DNA of 64,000 nt from Synergistaceae bacterium (GTDB lineage: Bacteria; Synergistota; Synergistia; Synergistales; Aminobacteriaceae): assembly GCA_031277095.1 (NCBI GenBank), contig JAISLU010000093.1:62001-126000 (forward strand), read 5' to 3'. Of the stretch, positions 43,153 through 51,836 are shown in pieces; positions within the stretch are counted from its first letter, which is position 1, and the number at the start of each line of letters is the position of its first letter. The position numbers and the translations under genes are program-made. The notes below the pieces were generated by a model. The model saw only the letters and a program-made list of their open reading frames with translations. It was not told where the DNA came from and made no database searches.

Positions 43153-44094
43153 ATGGGTTCTTTGGATTTTTCATCATTGCCCAAGCAGGCGGAAGTGATT
43201 GAGGTCTGTCCCCGGGATGGATTTCAGAACGTTCAGGTCCCCATTCCCACGTCCGAAAAAATCGCCATCCTGGACGCCCTGGCCGAAGCGGGGTTCAAGA
43301 CTATCGAGGTGACGTCTTTTGTGGGTCCGGCGGTACCCCAGATGGCGGACGCGGCGGAGGTCATGAGGGACTTCAAGCGCAAGCACGGCGCTATCGAGGC
43401 CATGGCCCTGGTTCCCAACGTGAAGGGAGCGGAGAATGCGTTGAGCGCCGGAGCGGACACCTTGAACTTCGTGCTGTCGGCCAGCGAATCCCACAACCGG
43501 GAGAACACGCGGCGGACGGTGGAGGAGTCCCTTTCGGAGCTGGCGGAGGTCTGCCGGATAAAGGGAGAGAAGAAAGTACACGTGAGCGTGGCCACGGCTT
43601 TCTATTGCCCGTTCGAGGGAGAGATCGCCAAAGAAGCGGTGCTGAAAATCATAGAGCGGGCCCTGTGTTTGGGCTGCGGGAGCCTGTCCATCTCCGACAC
43701 CACCGGAACGGCGCATCCCGTCAAGGTCCACGACACGTTGAGCGCGGTGCGCAGGGAGTACCCGAGGGGGAGAGTCGTCCTGCACCTGCACGACACCCAC
43801 GGTATGGCTCTCGCCAACACTCTGACGGCGCTGTTTCTGGGGTACGACGCCTTCGATGGCGCCGTGGGCGGTCTCGGAGGGTGCCCTTTCGCGCCGGGGG
43901 CCGCCGGAAACGTGTCCACCGAGGACCTGGTGAATTTTTTGGAGCGCCTTGGGGTAAAAACAGGGGTGGATCTTCCGAAAGTACTGGCTATTGCCCGGGG
44001 CATTCCCGCCCGGCTGGGCGTTCCCCTCTGCAGCCACTGTGGTCAGGGCTCCTGGACTCTTCTGAATATAAACGAGTCAGGAGACAAGGCATAA
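43153..44094 (+). CDS. mvaB: Hydroxymethylglutaryl-CoA lyase
   Basis: A 313-residue TIM-barrel lyase. EVCPRDGFQNV near residue 16 carries the DRE-TIM residues, HLHDTHGMALANT near 217 the metal-binding His pair, and GGLGGCPFAPGAAGNVSTED the catalytic Cys at residue 244. This matches HMG-CoA lyase (MvaB), which splits HMG-CoA into acetyl-CoA and acetoacetate using a divalent metal. The length fits the family. With HMG-CoA reductase upstream it completes a two-enzyme route from mevalonate to central metabolites. Confidence 0.92.
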   Translation: MGSLDFSSLPKQAEVIEVCPRDGFQNVQVPIPTSEKIAILDALAEAGFKTIEVTSFVGPAVPQMADAAEVMRDFKRKHGAIEAMALVPNVKGAENALSAGADTLNFVLSASESHNRENTRRTVEESLSELAEVCRIKGEKKVHVSVATAFYCPFEGEIAKEAVLKIIERALCLGCGSLSISDTTGTAHPVKVHDTLSAVRREYPRGRVVLHLHDTHGMALANTLTALFLGYDAFDGAVGGLGGCPFAPGAAGNVSTEDLVNFLERLGVKTGVDLPKVLAIARGIPARLGVPLCSHCGQGSWTLLNINESGDKA

Positions 44095-44153
44095 GGGCGA
44101 GTCTATAAAGAAGGCGAGTCCTATAAAGTTGAGGCTTATGCCGAAGGGAAATT

Positions 44154-44173
44154 ATTTTGAGGAATTTTGAGGA
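44154..44173. repeat. 10-bp tandem repeat duplicating a ribosome-binding site
   Basis: ATTTTGAGGA occurs twice in tandem, each copy carrying GAGGA. The second runs into GAGGAGG, 8 bases before the preferred TTG start of the hydrolase at 44184. A larger imperfect repeat (GCGAGTC(C)TATAAAG, two copies) lies just upstream at about 44097-44128. Confidence 0.9.
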
Positions 44174-44183
44174 GGTTCGTGCG

Positions 44184-44921
44184 TTGTTGAAAACAGCAAA
44201 GTCAACACAGCCGCCTTATCCGTCAGGCCACGACACGGCTGTAGGTTCGGCTGCGGCTGTTTCGGGGGTGATCCGTTGTGTCGTGCTGGTTCACGGGTTT
44301 ATGAGGACAGGGCGCAATATGCGTTATCTTGCCCGGGAGTTGGGACGGCGAGGATACCGCCCCGTCGCCCCCACTTTGCCGACACCGTTCCGGGATATCC
44401 GCACGTGCAGCGAGGCACTGGTCTCGACGGTCGAAACCCATGTCCCGCAGGGGAGCGTCGTGCATTTTGTGGGCCACAGCATGGGAGGGCTCATCGTCCG
44501 CGACTATTTGTCACGCCGGGTTGTGGCGGGGCTGGGCAGAGTCGTTCTCATCGGAACACCCAACGGAGGATCCCCTTACGCCAACATGCTGTTGGGGATT
44601 CCTCTTTCTCGGGATATTTTCAAGGGACTCTCGGACTTGGCGGAGCCCGGCGTCCAGATCCCATCGCCTCTCAACGACCCCCCTCCGGAGATGGGCATCA
44701 TCGCCGGGACGCGCCCGGACCCCGTGAGAAATTTTCTGCTGCCCGACGAACACGACGGCCTCGTCACAGTGGAATCCGCCCGACAGGTAACCGCAAAAGA
44801 CGAGATGCTGATCCCTTGCGCTCACGAACGGCTTCACTGGCGCCGCGATACCGCCGAAGCCGTCGCCGCGTTCCTGGAAACGGGAAAGTTTCGCAGATGC
44901 GAAGCGCAGCTTAAATTCTGA
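44184..44921 (+). CDS. Alpha/beta-hydrolase (lipase-like)
   Basis: About 245 residues. VVLVHGFMRTGRNMRYLA near residue 32 forms the oxyanion region and VGHSMGGLIVRDYL near 95 the nucleophile Ser; DEHDGLVTVESA near 190 and HERLHW near 216 are candidates for the acid and His. It resembles PGAP1/lipase-class 2-like serine hydrolases. TTG at 44184 lies 8 bases after GAGGAGG; no ATG fits. It has no signal peptide and follows the HMG-CoA lyase by 89 bases. It might hydrolyse a mevalonate ester, lactone or thioester, but this is speculation. Confidence 0.78.
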   Translation: MLKTAKSTQPPYPSGHDTAVGSAAAVSGVIRCVVLVHGFMRTGRNMRYLARELGRRGYRPVAPTLPTPFRDIRTCSEALVSTVETHVPQGSVVHFVGHSMGGLIVRDYLSRRVVAGLGRVVLIGTPNGGSPYANMLLGIPLSRDIFKGLSDLAEPGVQIPSPLNDPPPEMGIIAGTRPDPVRNFLLPDEHDGLVTVESARQVTAKDEMLIPCAHERLHWRRDTAEAVAAFLETGKFRRCEAQLKF

Positions 44922-45009
44922 AACGAAGCAGAGTCGCCCCGGGAATCTCCCCCCCGTTCACTGAAGCGAACTTGAACGCCCCGCTGGCCTTTGCTATCTC
45001 TTGCCTTTA

Positions 45010-46116
45010 CTATCGAGGGCTCGTCATCGCGTATCCCCCCAGGATGGCCGTGAGAGGCGCGACGGCGACGAGCCCTACGCTGCCCACCAGGGTGTGGAGT
45101 ACCTCCGCCGCCACGTATTGCAGGTTCAGGATGTTCACGACCGGCGTTCCCTGGGCGATGAAAACCATCAGAAGCGTCATAAACCCTCCGGTGTAGGCCA
45201 GCAACAGGGTTGTCGTCATGGTTCCGATGACCATGCGCCCCACGGCAAAACCCGATCGAATCAGCTCTCCCCGCGGGATTTTCGGGTTTTTCAGCACGAT
45301 CTCGTTCAGCGCCGAGGCGATGTCCATGCCCAGGTCCATGACGGCTCCCGAGGAGGCCAGAAAGATTCCTCCCAAAAAGATGCCCGTCAGGTCCAGGTGG
45401 GCGAATCCGCTGTAGAGCAGGGCTTCGGAGAAGGGCTTCACGGCTCCGTGAATGGAAAACTGACGCCCGAAAAAAAGCGACAGGGCACAGGTCAGAGCAA
45501 TGCCCGAGAGGGCTCCCAAGGTCGCGACGACGCCCTTTTTATCTATGCCGCTGACAAGAAAATTGATCACGATGGTGAGAAGCGCGCTGACGGCAAGGGA
45601 CGCGACAATCGGATTCCAGCCGCGCAAGACCCCGGGCAGGAGGATTTTCCAGAGTACGGTTCCCGTGAATACGAAGGAAAGCAGTGATCGAAGGCCCGTC
45701 CAGCCCGCAAACCCCAGCAGGAAAACCGAGAAGACCGCAAAAAGCAACATCTCCGAACCCAACCGATAATAATCCACAACGGTTATTTTCAGAATGTCCC
45801 TTCCGTTCAGGTCGAGGGTCGCCAAAGCCCTATCCCCCGGAGAATACATGCGATCGAATTCCAATTTTCCGATCAAGTGATTGACGGCTTCCACCTCCTG
45901 GCCCTCGAAGGTTCCCCTCAGCACCCTGACCTTCAAAGACTGGTCGCCGGTCTTGACGATGCCGAACTGCCGGACGGCACTGTTGTTCGTCTCCAAGACC
46001 TCCACTCCGACCCGTTCGCCGGAGTACTCCCGCTCGAACCCCGAGGACAGAAAAAGCATCCCGGCGGTGGCCAGGATGCAAATCAACACGACCGCTTTGT
46101 CGCGTCTGTTTCGCAT
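45010..46116 (-). CDS. YibE/F-family membrane protein
   Basis: A 368-residue protein. One N-terminal membrane segment (residues 8-25) is followed by an extracytoplasmic domain to about residue 115 and then seven or more spans. The membrane part has the YibE/F pattern: RSLLSFVFTGTVLWKILLP near 142, GALSGIALTCALS near 200 and SSGAVMDLGMDIASALNEI near 255. The biochemical role of the family is not established. It starts 5 bases after the alkaline phosphatase stop, so the two are co-transcribed. Confidence 0.85.
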   Translation of the reverse strand: MRNRRDKAVVLICILATAGMLFLSSGFEREYSGERVGVEVLETNNSAVRQFGIVKTGDQSLKVRVLRGTFEGQEVEAVNHLIGKLEFDRMYSPGDRALATLDLNGRDILKITVVDYYRLGSEMLLFAVFSVFLLGFAGWTGLRSLLSFVFTGTVLWKILLPGVLRGWNPIVASLAVSALLTIVINFLVSGIDKKGVVATLGALSGIALTCALSLFFGRQFSIHGAVKPFSEALLYSGFAHLDLTGIFLGGIFLASSGAVMDLGMDIASALNEIVLKNPKIPRGELIRSGFAVGRMVIGTMTTTLLLAYTGGFMTLLMVFIAQGTPVVNILNLQYVAAEVLHTLVGSVGLVAVAPLTAILGGYAMTSPR

Positions 46117-46121
46117 GATCG

Positions 46122-47753
46122 TTATTTCTGGGACTTGAAGACCGTGGGCTCCAGAGCGGGCAGGCCCATTACGGACAATGTTTTCCAGGCGATATCCGTG
46201 TTGTCGTAATAGCCGTTGAAAAGTTCCGCCCCTTGCCCGTGGGCGAAGACGGGTACAGGAATGCCGGTGTGGGCGTAGGTTGTCCAGCCGATGCCCGCCT
46301 TCTGATTCAGAACGTGCGTTACCTGGACGGAGAGCGGCTCATACCCTCCGTAGAGCAGGAACATCTGTTCATCGCCCCGTACTTTTCCCTCCGTCATGCT
46401 GCGTTGGAAGGCTCCTCGAATGGCGTCCAGCTCTATAGAGCTGAGGTTCATGGCGAGGCGTCGAGCTGCCGCGGCGTCGCCTGCTTTGGCTTTCTCCGCC
46501 AAATCTTTGGCTTCTGTCTCCGTCAGGCGAAGGAGGCCGAAACTTTTCGTGATCTCGGGGAAAAACCCATCGAAAGATTTTTCTCCAGATTTCCCTTCAG
46601 ATTTTCCTTCTTTACCGGCTTTACCGGCACGATACGCGGCGATCTTTTTGTCGAACTCCAAAAAGGACTCTTTCTGACCGGCGATTTTTTCAAAAAACGT
46701 CTCGTACTCGGTTCCGGCAAATCCAATGCTCATTCCGCCCGTTTCATGGTCGCCGACTATGACGATCAGGGTCTCCTCCGGGTGCTTTTGGGAGAACTCC
46801 ACCGCTTCTTTCACGGCGTCGTCGAAGGCGAAGGTGTCGATGATGGACGTGGCAGCGTCGTTGGCGTGGCATGTCCAGTCGATTTTTCCACCCTCCACCT
46901 GCATAAAGAAGCCTTTTTCGTTGTCCAGCAGCTCTATGCCCTTGCGGGTGAAGTCCGCCAGGGAAAGCTCGCCCTGGGTGCGGTCGATTTCATAGGGCAT
47001 GGCGTTGTCCGCGTCCAAAATCGGGTTGATCGCAAAGATCCGGCCCTCCCCTTTTTTCGCCGCCAGAATGGCGTCGCGGCTGCGCAGCACTTTGATTCCT
47101 CTTTCCACGGCAACATCGTAAAGGCTCTTTTTATCTTTCTCTTTCCCCGTGGGCTGGTTGAATCCGCCGCCGCCGAAATAATCGACTTCGCTGTCCAGAA
47201 GCTGAAGCCCTATGCCGTAGTAGTCGTTGCGCGAGGGAACGTGAGCGTAAAACGCGGCTGGCGTGGCGTGGTTGATGGATACGCTGCTGACGATGCCGAC
47301 CTTCATTCCTCGTTCCTTTGCCAGCTCCGCGATGGTGGCGAACTTCTTCGTCTTGCTGGGATCGACGCCGATCACTCCGTTGTCCGTCTTGTAGCCGGTG
47401 GCCAGGGAGGTTGCCGCTGGGGCGGAGTCCGTGATAAAGGAGTTCGCCGAGTAGGTCGTGATCATTCCCTGGTTTTCGAAGCGGCTGAAAGTGAGCTTTT
47501 CGATGCCGGGGTTGCTGTTCGTAGCGTTGTTCTTCGTGGCCCCCAGATAAATTTCGGCGGCGCTGACCTGCTGCAATCCCATTCCGTCGCCGATGAACAT
47601 GAATACATATTTCGCCGTTTTCCCGCTCCATACGTTGTCCGCGTCCTGGGGACCGGCCGCCGCCATGCCTGCGATCGCCAAACTGATAATAAAAAATCCG
47701 ACGATAAAAAATCCCAGACCCTGTAAAACCTTCGTTATTTTCTTCGTTTTCAT
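46122..47753 (-). CDS. phoA: Alkaline phosphatase (PhoA family)
   Basis: A 543-residue protein with a signal peptide or anchor (residues 10-33). It has VFMFIGDGMGLQQVSAAEI near residue 50 for a metal ligand, the nucleophile Ser in FITDSAPAATSLATG near 107, FFMQVEGGKIDWTCHAND near 280 and VGDHETGGM near 330. It is a zinc/magnesium phosphomonoesterase acting outside the cytoplasm. A Lys/Gly/Glu-rich insert (GKAGKEGKSEGKSGEKS, about residues 375-391) is encoded by tandem 9- and 12-bp repeats. It is the first gene of a unit with the YibE/F gene. Confidence 0.93.
   Translation of the reverse strand: MKTKKITKVLQGLGFFIVGFFIISLAIAGMAAAGPQDADNVWSGKTAKYVFMFIGDGMGLQQVSAAEIYLGATKNNATNSNPGIEKLTFSRFENQGMITTYSANSFITDSAPAATSLATGYKTDNGVIGVDPSKTKKFATIAELAKERGMKVGIVSSVSINHATPAAFYAHVPSRNDYYGIGLQLLDSEVDYFGGGGFNQPTGKEKDKKSLYDVAVERGIKVLRSRDAILAAKKGEGRIFAINPILDADNAMPYEIDRTQGELSLADFTRKGIELLDNEKGFFMQVEGGKIDWTCHANDAATSIIDTFAFDDAVKEAVEFSQKHPEETLIVIVGDHETGGMSIGFAGTEYETFFEKIAGQKESFLEFDKKIAAYRAGKAGKEGKSEGKSGEKSFDGFFPEITKSFGLLRLTETEAKDLAEKAKAGDAAAARRLAMNLSSIELDAIRGAFQRSMTEGKVRGDEQMFLLYGGYEPLSVQVTHVLNQKAGIGWTTYAHTGIPVPVFAHGQGAELFNGYYDNTDIAWKTLSVMGLPALEPTVFKSQK
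46576..46629 (-). repeat. In-frame tandem repeats in the alkaline phosphatase insert
   Basis: Three 12-bp units of type GATTT(T/C)(T/C)CTTCA (46576-46611) are followed by two 9-bp units TTACCGGC(T/A) (46612-46629). All unit lengths are multiples of three. Confidence 0.85.
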
Positions 47754-47859
47754 GTCTTAATCCCCCTACAATGTAATCTTGTCAATGCGCACGACACCCT
47801 TCGCACGTCACCATTAAGCAATAGATACCGCGAAATCCGTTACCAATGGAGGGGGAAGA

Positions 47860-48183
47860 TCAATCGTTGAGTCGAACTTTAGTTGTAATCAGGGTTTGAC
47901 CCCTTGTTTCACTGAGAAATTTTAAGAGGAACATCGAAACGGAAAGCAACGTGAGCCTCGGATGATTCAGGGCGGCGATTTTAAGAAATCCTTCCATGAG
48001 ACGGTGCAGGGCATTCGAGACACCTTCCATCTGAGCGCAGGTGGAACAGGTTTCGCCGGAGCAGTCATGATCGGCGTGTATAAGCAAAAGGGCGCCGCCC
48101 GCAAAAAAACCTGCAAGCACACAGAAAAAAACGACCAATGCCACAATCCGCCGAGATCTCACGTTCCGATGCCTCGTGTTCAT
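47860..48183 (-). CDS. Small membrane protein with HDCxxxxCxxC motif
   Basis: A 107-residue protein: basic N-terminus (RHRNVRSRR), one membrane segment (about residues 12-34), then HADHDCSGETCSTCAQMEG, and a second hydrophobic stretch near 75-90. The Cys/His cluster could bind a metal or form disulfides outside the membrane. Similar short proteins with HDC-x4-C-x2-C occur in other anaerobes, in my recollection near metal-transport genes, but no such gene is adjacent here. Function unknown. It is divergent from the deaminase-like gene. Confidence 0.6.
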   Translation of the reverse strand: MNTRHRNVRSRRIVALVVFFCVLAGFFAGGALLLIHADHDCSGETCSTCAQMEGVSNALHRLMEGFLKIAALNHPRLTLLSVSMFLLKFLSETRGQTLITTKVRLND

Positions 48184-48504
48184 GAGCAGCTTTCACGTTC
48201 CGCTCGCAGACCTTTTGGAACACGGCACATCGTCATCAATTCCCAATCTCCTCCCCAAACAGTACAAACAGTGGTTTCCCTTCGTCTTCATCCGAAACAC
48301 TTCATCCAAAACAAGCCGTATTATTGCCCCTGTATGTCACATAAAAATCAAAGAAAAGTAAAAATTATGTAACGGCCTATGGTTACGTAGTTTCTGCAAT
48401 CCTGCTCTAAAGCCGAGATAGTATAATAATTCAGTTATACCAATAATGAACGGACACAGATGACCGTGTGGCTTAAACTGAGATTTATGGCCGTTTCAAG
48501 TGTA

Positions 48505-48534
48505 AATAATGAATGAGAAAATAATGAATGAGAA
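48505..48534. repeat. 15-bp perfect tandem repeat containing the start codon
   Basis: AATAATGAATGAGAA occurs twice, giving two in-frame ATG codons 15 bases apart (48509 and 48524) at the front of the deaminase-like gene. The preceding 48184-48508 gap is AT-rich; a TATAAT-like box at 48422-48427 lacks a matching -35. Confidence 0.95.
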
Positions 48535-50101
48535 AGGGGTCTTTTTCGTCTTGAGGCTTTTAAAACGGGGTAACAGGACAATCGTGAAGTTGCTGTTTTT
48601 TGTCTTGATTGTGGCGGACATTTCGGCGGCCTGGGCAGGGATTGTGACAATCGACACCAGCGAGGTGGTCGCGGCATATTTCGAGGAGGCAAAAACAAAC
48701 GAGGCCCTTTTGATCGCTTTTCTCCATAAAATGCCTAAAGGGGCGGATCTCCATAACCATCCCAGCGGCGCTATCGAGACCGAAACCCTGCTCGACAACG
48801 CCATCGAAAGGGACCTCGTGTTCGATCTGACGGAGAAAGCCTTTGTCCCTTCTACGACAAACCCGTTTTACACGTCGATGGATTTGAGGTTCGATTTTTG
48901 GAAAACAGACACGGTTTTGGACGCTCTCGGTATGCGCAACATGACAAAAGAAAAGGAGGATGGACACGACCATTTCTTCCGCTCTTTCGCACGGTTCGGC
49001 CCGGCAATGCCCAGCGACGAAAAAATTATGGCAGAACTCCTGCGCCGAGCTGCCTCACAGAGAATTTCATATATGGAATTGATGATAAACGTGGTCAAGT
49101 TTCCAGAGGATGGCACCGTCGATTACGATGCGCTGAAAAAACAGTTGCAGCACCTGGACGACATGCGCAGAGATACGCTGGCGAACCTGGATGAGCGCGA
49201 CAAGGGCTGGAACGTGGACGTCTCCTATATCCTGACGCTGAACAGAGGCGAGGGCATTCCGATGGAGACGCGGGAAGCCTTTGACGAGAAAGCCTATGAA
49301 AAATATTTCGGTAAACGCGTCAAGAACGCCATGGACCTGTTGGTCAACTTGCACGAGTGCGGGGTCAGGGGCATTACGCTGCTTTCCCCGGAAGATTCAT
49401 GGTTTTCCAGAACCTACTTTGACCTTCAAATGAGGATTATCGACGAAAACTGGAGGTCCTTTTCCGAAAAAGACCGCGCAAAATTGAAACTCAATCTTCA
49501 CGCGGGGGAACTCACCATCGGGTACTCGCCCTACGAGGCGATGAGGAACAGAATCAGTAAAACGATCAGCAAAGGGCACTCCTCGCGGATTGGACACGGA
49601 GTCGACGTTATGTGGGAAGACGACGTTTACGGACTCCTCAGAGACATGAGGGAGAAAGGCATAGCCGTCGAAATCTGCCTTTCGAGCAATGAAGGCATAT
49701 TGGGCGTCTCAGGCGGGGCCAGGCACCCGTTCCGCCTTTACTGGGACGCTGGAGTACCGGTAGCAATCTGCACCGACGACGAAGGGATCTCCAGAAGCAA
49801 CCTGACCCTGGAGTACGCGAAGGCGGCCAAGTGGTTCGACCTTCAGTACGGAGAGCTGAAATGGCTCGCCTTCAACAGCGTCGAATACTCTTTTCTTCCT
49901 GGCGAGAGCCTGTTCGTGAATGGCGATTTCAACAAGCGCAAAACGAGAAGAGACTCTTTGTTCCAATCGCCGAAAGCCGTGAAACAAATGGAACTCTGGG
50001 ATGCCTTCTTGGAATTCGAGAGCCGGATGGAACGGAACATCGAACTGTTTCATCAAGGCGAACCCCATCGAAGCGAACCGGGCCGCGGACTCCGGCCATA
50101 A
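48509..50101 (+). CDS. Exported adenosine-deaminase-family protein
   Basis: Up to 530 residues. A hydrophobic segment (KLLFFVLIVADISAAWA) near residues 29-45 looks like a signal peptide. The catalytic part matches the adenosine/AMP deaminase fold: KGADLHNHPSGAI near 77 (metal His pair), LHAGEL near 331, RIGHGVDVMW near 359 with the catalytic His, and CTDDEGISRS near 423 with the metal-binding Asp. Length and export recall ADGF/ADA2-like secreted deaminases. The true start is uncertain: ATG 48509, ATG 48524, or a TTG/GTG nearer the signal peptide (48551, 48583). Substrate probably a purine nucleoside; unproven. Confidence 0.85.
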   Translation: MNEKIMNEKGVFFVLRLLKRGNRTIVKLLFFVLIVADISAAWAGIVTIDTSEVVAAYFEEAKTNEALLIAFLHKMPKGADLHNHPSGAIETETLLDNAIERDLVFDLTEKAFVPSTTNPFYTSMDLRFDFWKTDTVLDALGMRNMTKEKEDGHDHFFRSFARFGPAMPSDEKIMAELLRRAASQRISYMELMINVVKFPEDGTVDYDALKKQLQHLDDMRRDTLANLDERDKGWNVDVSYILTLNRGEGIPMETREAFDEKAYEKYFGKRVKNAMDLLVNLHECGVRGITLLSPEDSWFSRTYFDLQMRIIDENWRSFSEKDRAKLKLNLHAGELTIGYSPYEAMRNRISKTISKGHSSRIGHGVDVMWEDDVYGLLRDMREKGIAVEICLSSNEGILGVSGGARHPFRLYWDAGVPVAICTDDEGISRSNLTLEYAKAAKWFDLQYGELKWLAFNSVEYSFLPGESLFVNGDFNKRKTRRDSLFQSPKAVKQMELWDAFLEFESRMERNIELFHQGEPHRSEPGRGLRP

Positions 50102-50179
50102 AGCAAAGCGACGAACCATCCCTAAAGCGAGGGGCGATTCGCCGCTGTTTACTGGGTTCGTTTTGGTGTTTACGCTGGG

Positions 50180-50413
50180 TCAGATTTGGCTTGAAACGGC
50201 AAGCTGCTCTTGCAGCTCGTCGACTTCGTGGGCTATTCTATCGAGAATTTCCTGTTTTTTTGCGGCAGGCAGCCTCGAAAGTTTGGGATCGGTCTCGATA
50301 CGCTCCCGTTTTTTTATCAACATTTCCAACAAAGCCATACGCTTTTCCGTCAAAGTCTGAGCTTCCAAGCGCGCAACGCGCTCTTCATCGTCCCTGACGA
50401 AGGCTCCGCTCAC
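50180..50413 (-). CDS. Small coiled-coil protein, unknown function
   Basis: A 77-residue, highly charged helical protein rich in Glu, Arg, Lys and Leu, with heptad-like spacing across most of its length (EERVARLEAQTLTEKRMALL and LDRIAHEVDELQEQL). GTG at 50413 follows a strong AAAGGAGGG site at good spacing, which supports expression. No recognised domain. It is convergent with the deaminase-like gene and divergent from the DUF4365 gene. A structural or regulatory partner role is possible. Confidence 0.65.
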   Translation of the reverse strand: MSGAFVRDDEERVARLEAQTLTEKRMALLEMLIKKRERIETDPKLSRLPAAKKQEILDRIAHEVDELQEQLAVSSQI

Positions 50414-50694
50414 GATGATCCCTCCTTTCGGTCGCTTTTCGGCCGCTTATTGCAGCAAGTCATTCGAGAATTATATCACGGTCCCCGGATGTTTTAACGA
50501 ATGCGAAATGTTTGCACTTGAAAAAGCGTGCCAAGTTCTGTAAAGTATGGGATCGGACATGGAAAATGACAGGTAAAAATCCGGACTGGAAAAGGTTTTC
50601 GAAAAACTGGGAAACAGGCGGACGTGTATATTGCGCTTGGGCTGAGTTATAATCCAGAAGATCGTCATATTTGCGAGGGTGAGAGGTGATTTTT

Positions 50695-51633
50695 TTGAAC
50701 GACATAGCCGAGCGTATTGGTATCTATGCGGCAAGCCGGATATCCGCGCAGTTGTCGGGATTGATATTCCGGGAACAACGAAGTGGGGACACTGGACTGA
50801 ACGCTCATTTGGAAATTACGGAAGATTTTCCTAAAATGGGGAAATCGATCGGTCTTCAAATCCGCTCGGACGAGAGCGCATGGATGGAACGGGGCGCCCG
50901 GGGATACGTATGTCGAGGCGAAATGTCTCACCTGGCTTATTGGCTTCAGCACGCCATTCCCGTGCTTGTGATGATCTACGACCGCAAAAGCGACCGCATT
51001 CTATGGGAATTCGCCAGCGCCGATACGATAGAGGTCGATGGGCCGAGTTGGGAGTTGGTGATACCCAACGATCAGATATACGGACCTGAAGCCGTCGCCG
51101 CCATATCGGCCTTGCCCTGCTACAGCCCTTACCTGTCTCGTCTTGCCCTGGATCGCCCGTGGATGGAGCTTGTCGAGGCGGGCAGGGACGTCGTTCTGGA
51201 GCTGGAGGAATGGATCAACAGGCCGTCGGCGAGAGGAACCCTGAGGCTTTGCGTGTGCAACATCGACGGAAGCCGGGAAGCCGTTTACGACTGGATGTTC
51301 CAGACCGATGCCGACATGCCTTACAGCCTGCGGCTGCCCTCGCTGTTTCCCTGGGCCAACCTGTCCATCGACGAAGAATTTTATCGGGAAAAGGCCTCGG
51401 ACGGTGGCCAGGAAATGAATTTTTCCGGCCTCGCGTCCATACGCCCCTGGACCATCGAGGCCGGGGAGATCGCCCGTTTTCAACTCAAACTCTCCTTGAA
51501 CGAGCTGGGAAAAGCGTTTTTGATCACCGAACGTTTTTTGAGACGGGGAGAGTTCCCGAGGCCCTCTATCATGGGCAAAATAGACGACGCTTACGAAAAC
51601 AGCATCAAGTTCAAGCTGCATAAAAAACCTTAA
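50695..51633 (+). CDS. DUF4365-domain protein
   Basis: About 312 residues from TTG at 50695 (GAGAGGTG upstream; GTG 50686 would overlap that site). The N-terminal 150 residues match DUF4365: DTGLNAHLEIT near residue 35, GLQIRSDES near 53, then HLAYWLQHAIPVLVMIYD near 80. DUF4365 is thought to be related to PD-(D/E)XK nucleases; here the usual QVK element reads QIR, so the active-site Lys appears replaced by Arg. The C-terminal half (about 165-312) is not recognised. DUF4365 genes are often found among defence genes, but this one stands alone. Confidence 0.72.
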   Translation: MNDIAERIGIYAASRISAQLSGLIFREQRSGDTGLNAHLEITEDFPKMGKSIGLQIRSDESAWMERGARGYVCRGEMSHLAYWLQHAIPVLVMIYDRKSDRILWEFASADTIEVDGPSWELVIPNDQIYGPEAVAAISALPCYSPYLSRLALDRPWMELVEAGRDVVLELEEWINRPSARGTLRLCVCNIDGSREAVYDWMFQTDADMPYSLRLPSLFPWANLSIDEEFYREKASDGGQEMNFSGLASIRPWTIEAGEIARFQLKLSLNELGKAFLITERFLRRGEFPRPSIMGKIDDAYENSIKFKLHKKP

Positions 51634-51695
51634 TATATCGAGAATATGGCGATTTTAGACGATTTTTTGAGATGTTTTATTTGAATTTGGAATTT

Positions 51696-51754
51696 CAAAT
51701 TTAAAATTCAAATTTAAAATTGAAATTGAAATTGAAATTGAAATTGAAATTGAA
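51696..51754. repeat. 13-bp and 6-bp tandem repeats upstream of the HD-GYP gene
   Basis: Two copies of CAAATTTAAAATT (51696-51721, period 13) run into six copies of ATTGAA (51719-51754). They lie about 85 bases before the HD-GYP start. Nothing else was seen in the 51634-51836 gap. Confidence 0.95.
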
Positions 51755-51836
51755 ATATAGAGATTTAGAGTCAACCTCTTGAAAGGTAGTCAAAATTTTG
51801 TGACACCTCGAGGTAGTACCCTGAAGGGGTGGGGAA

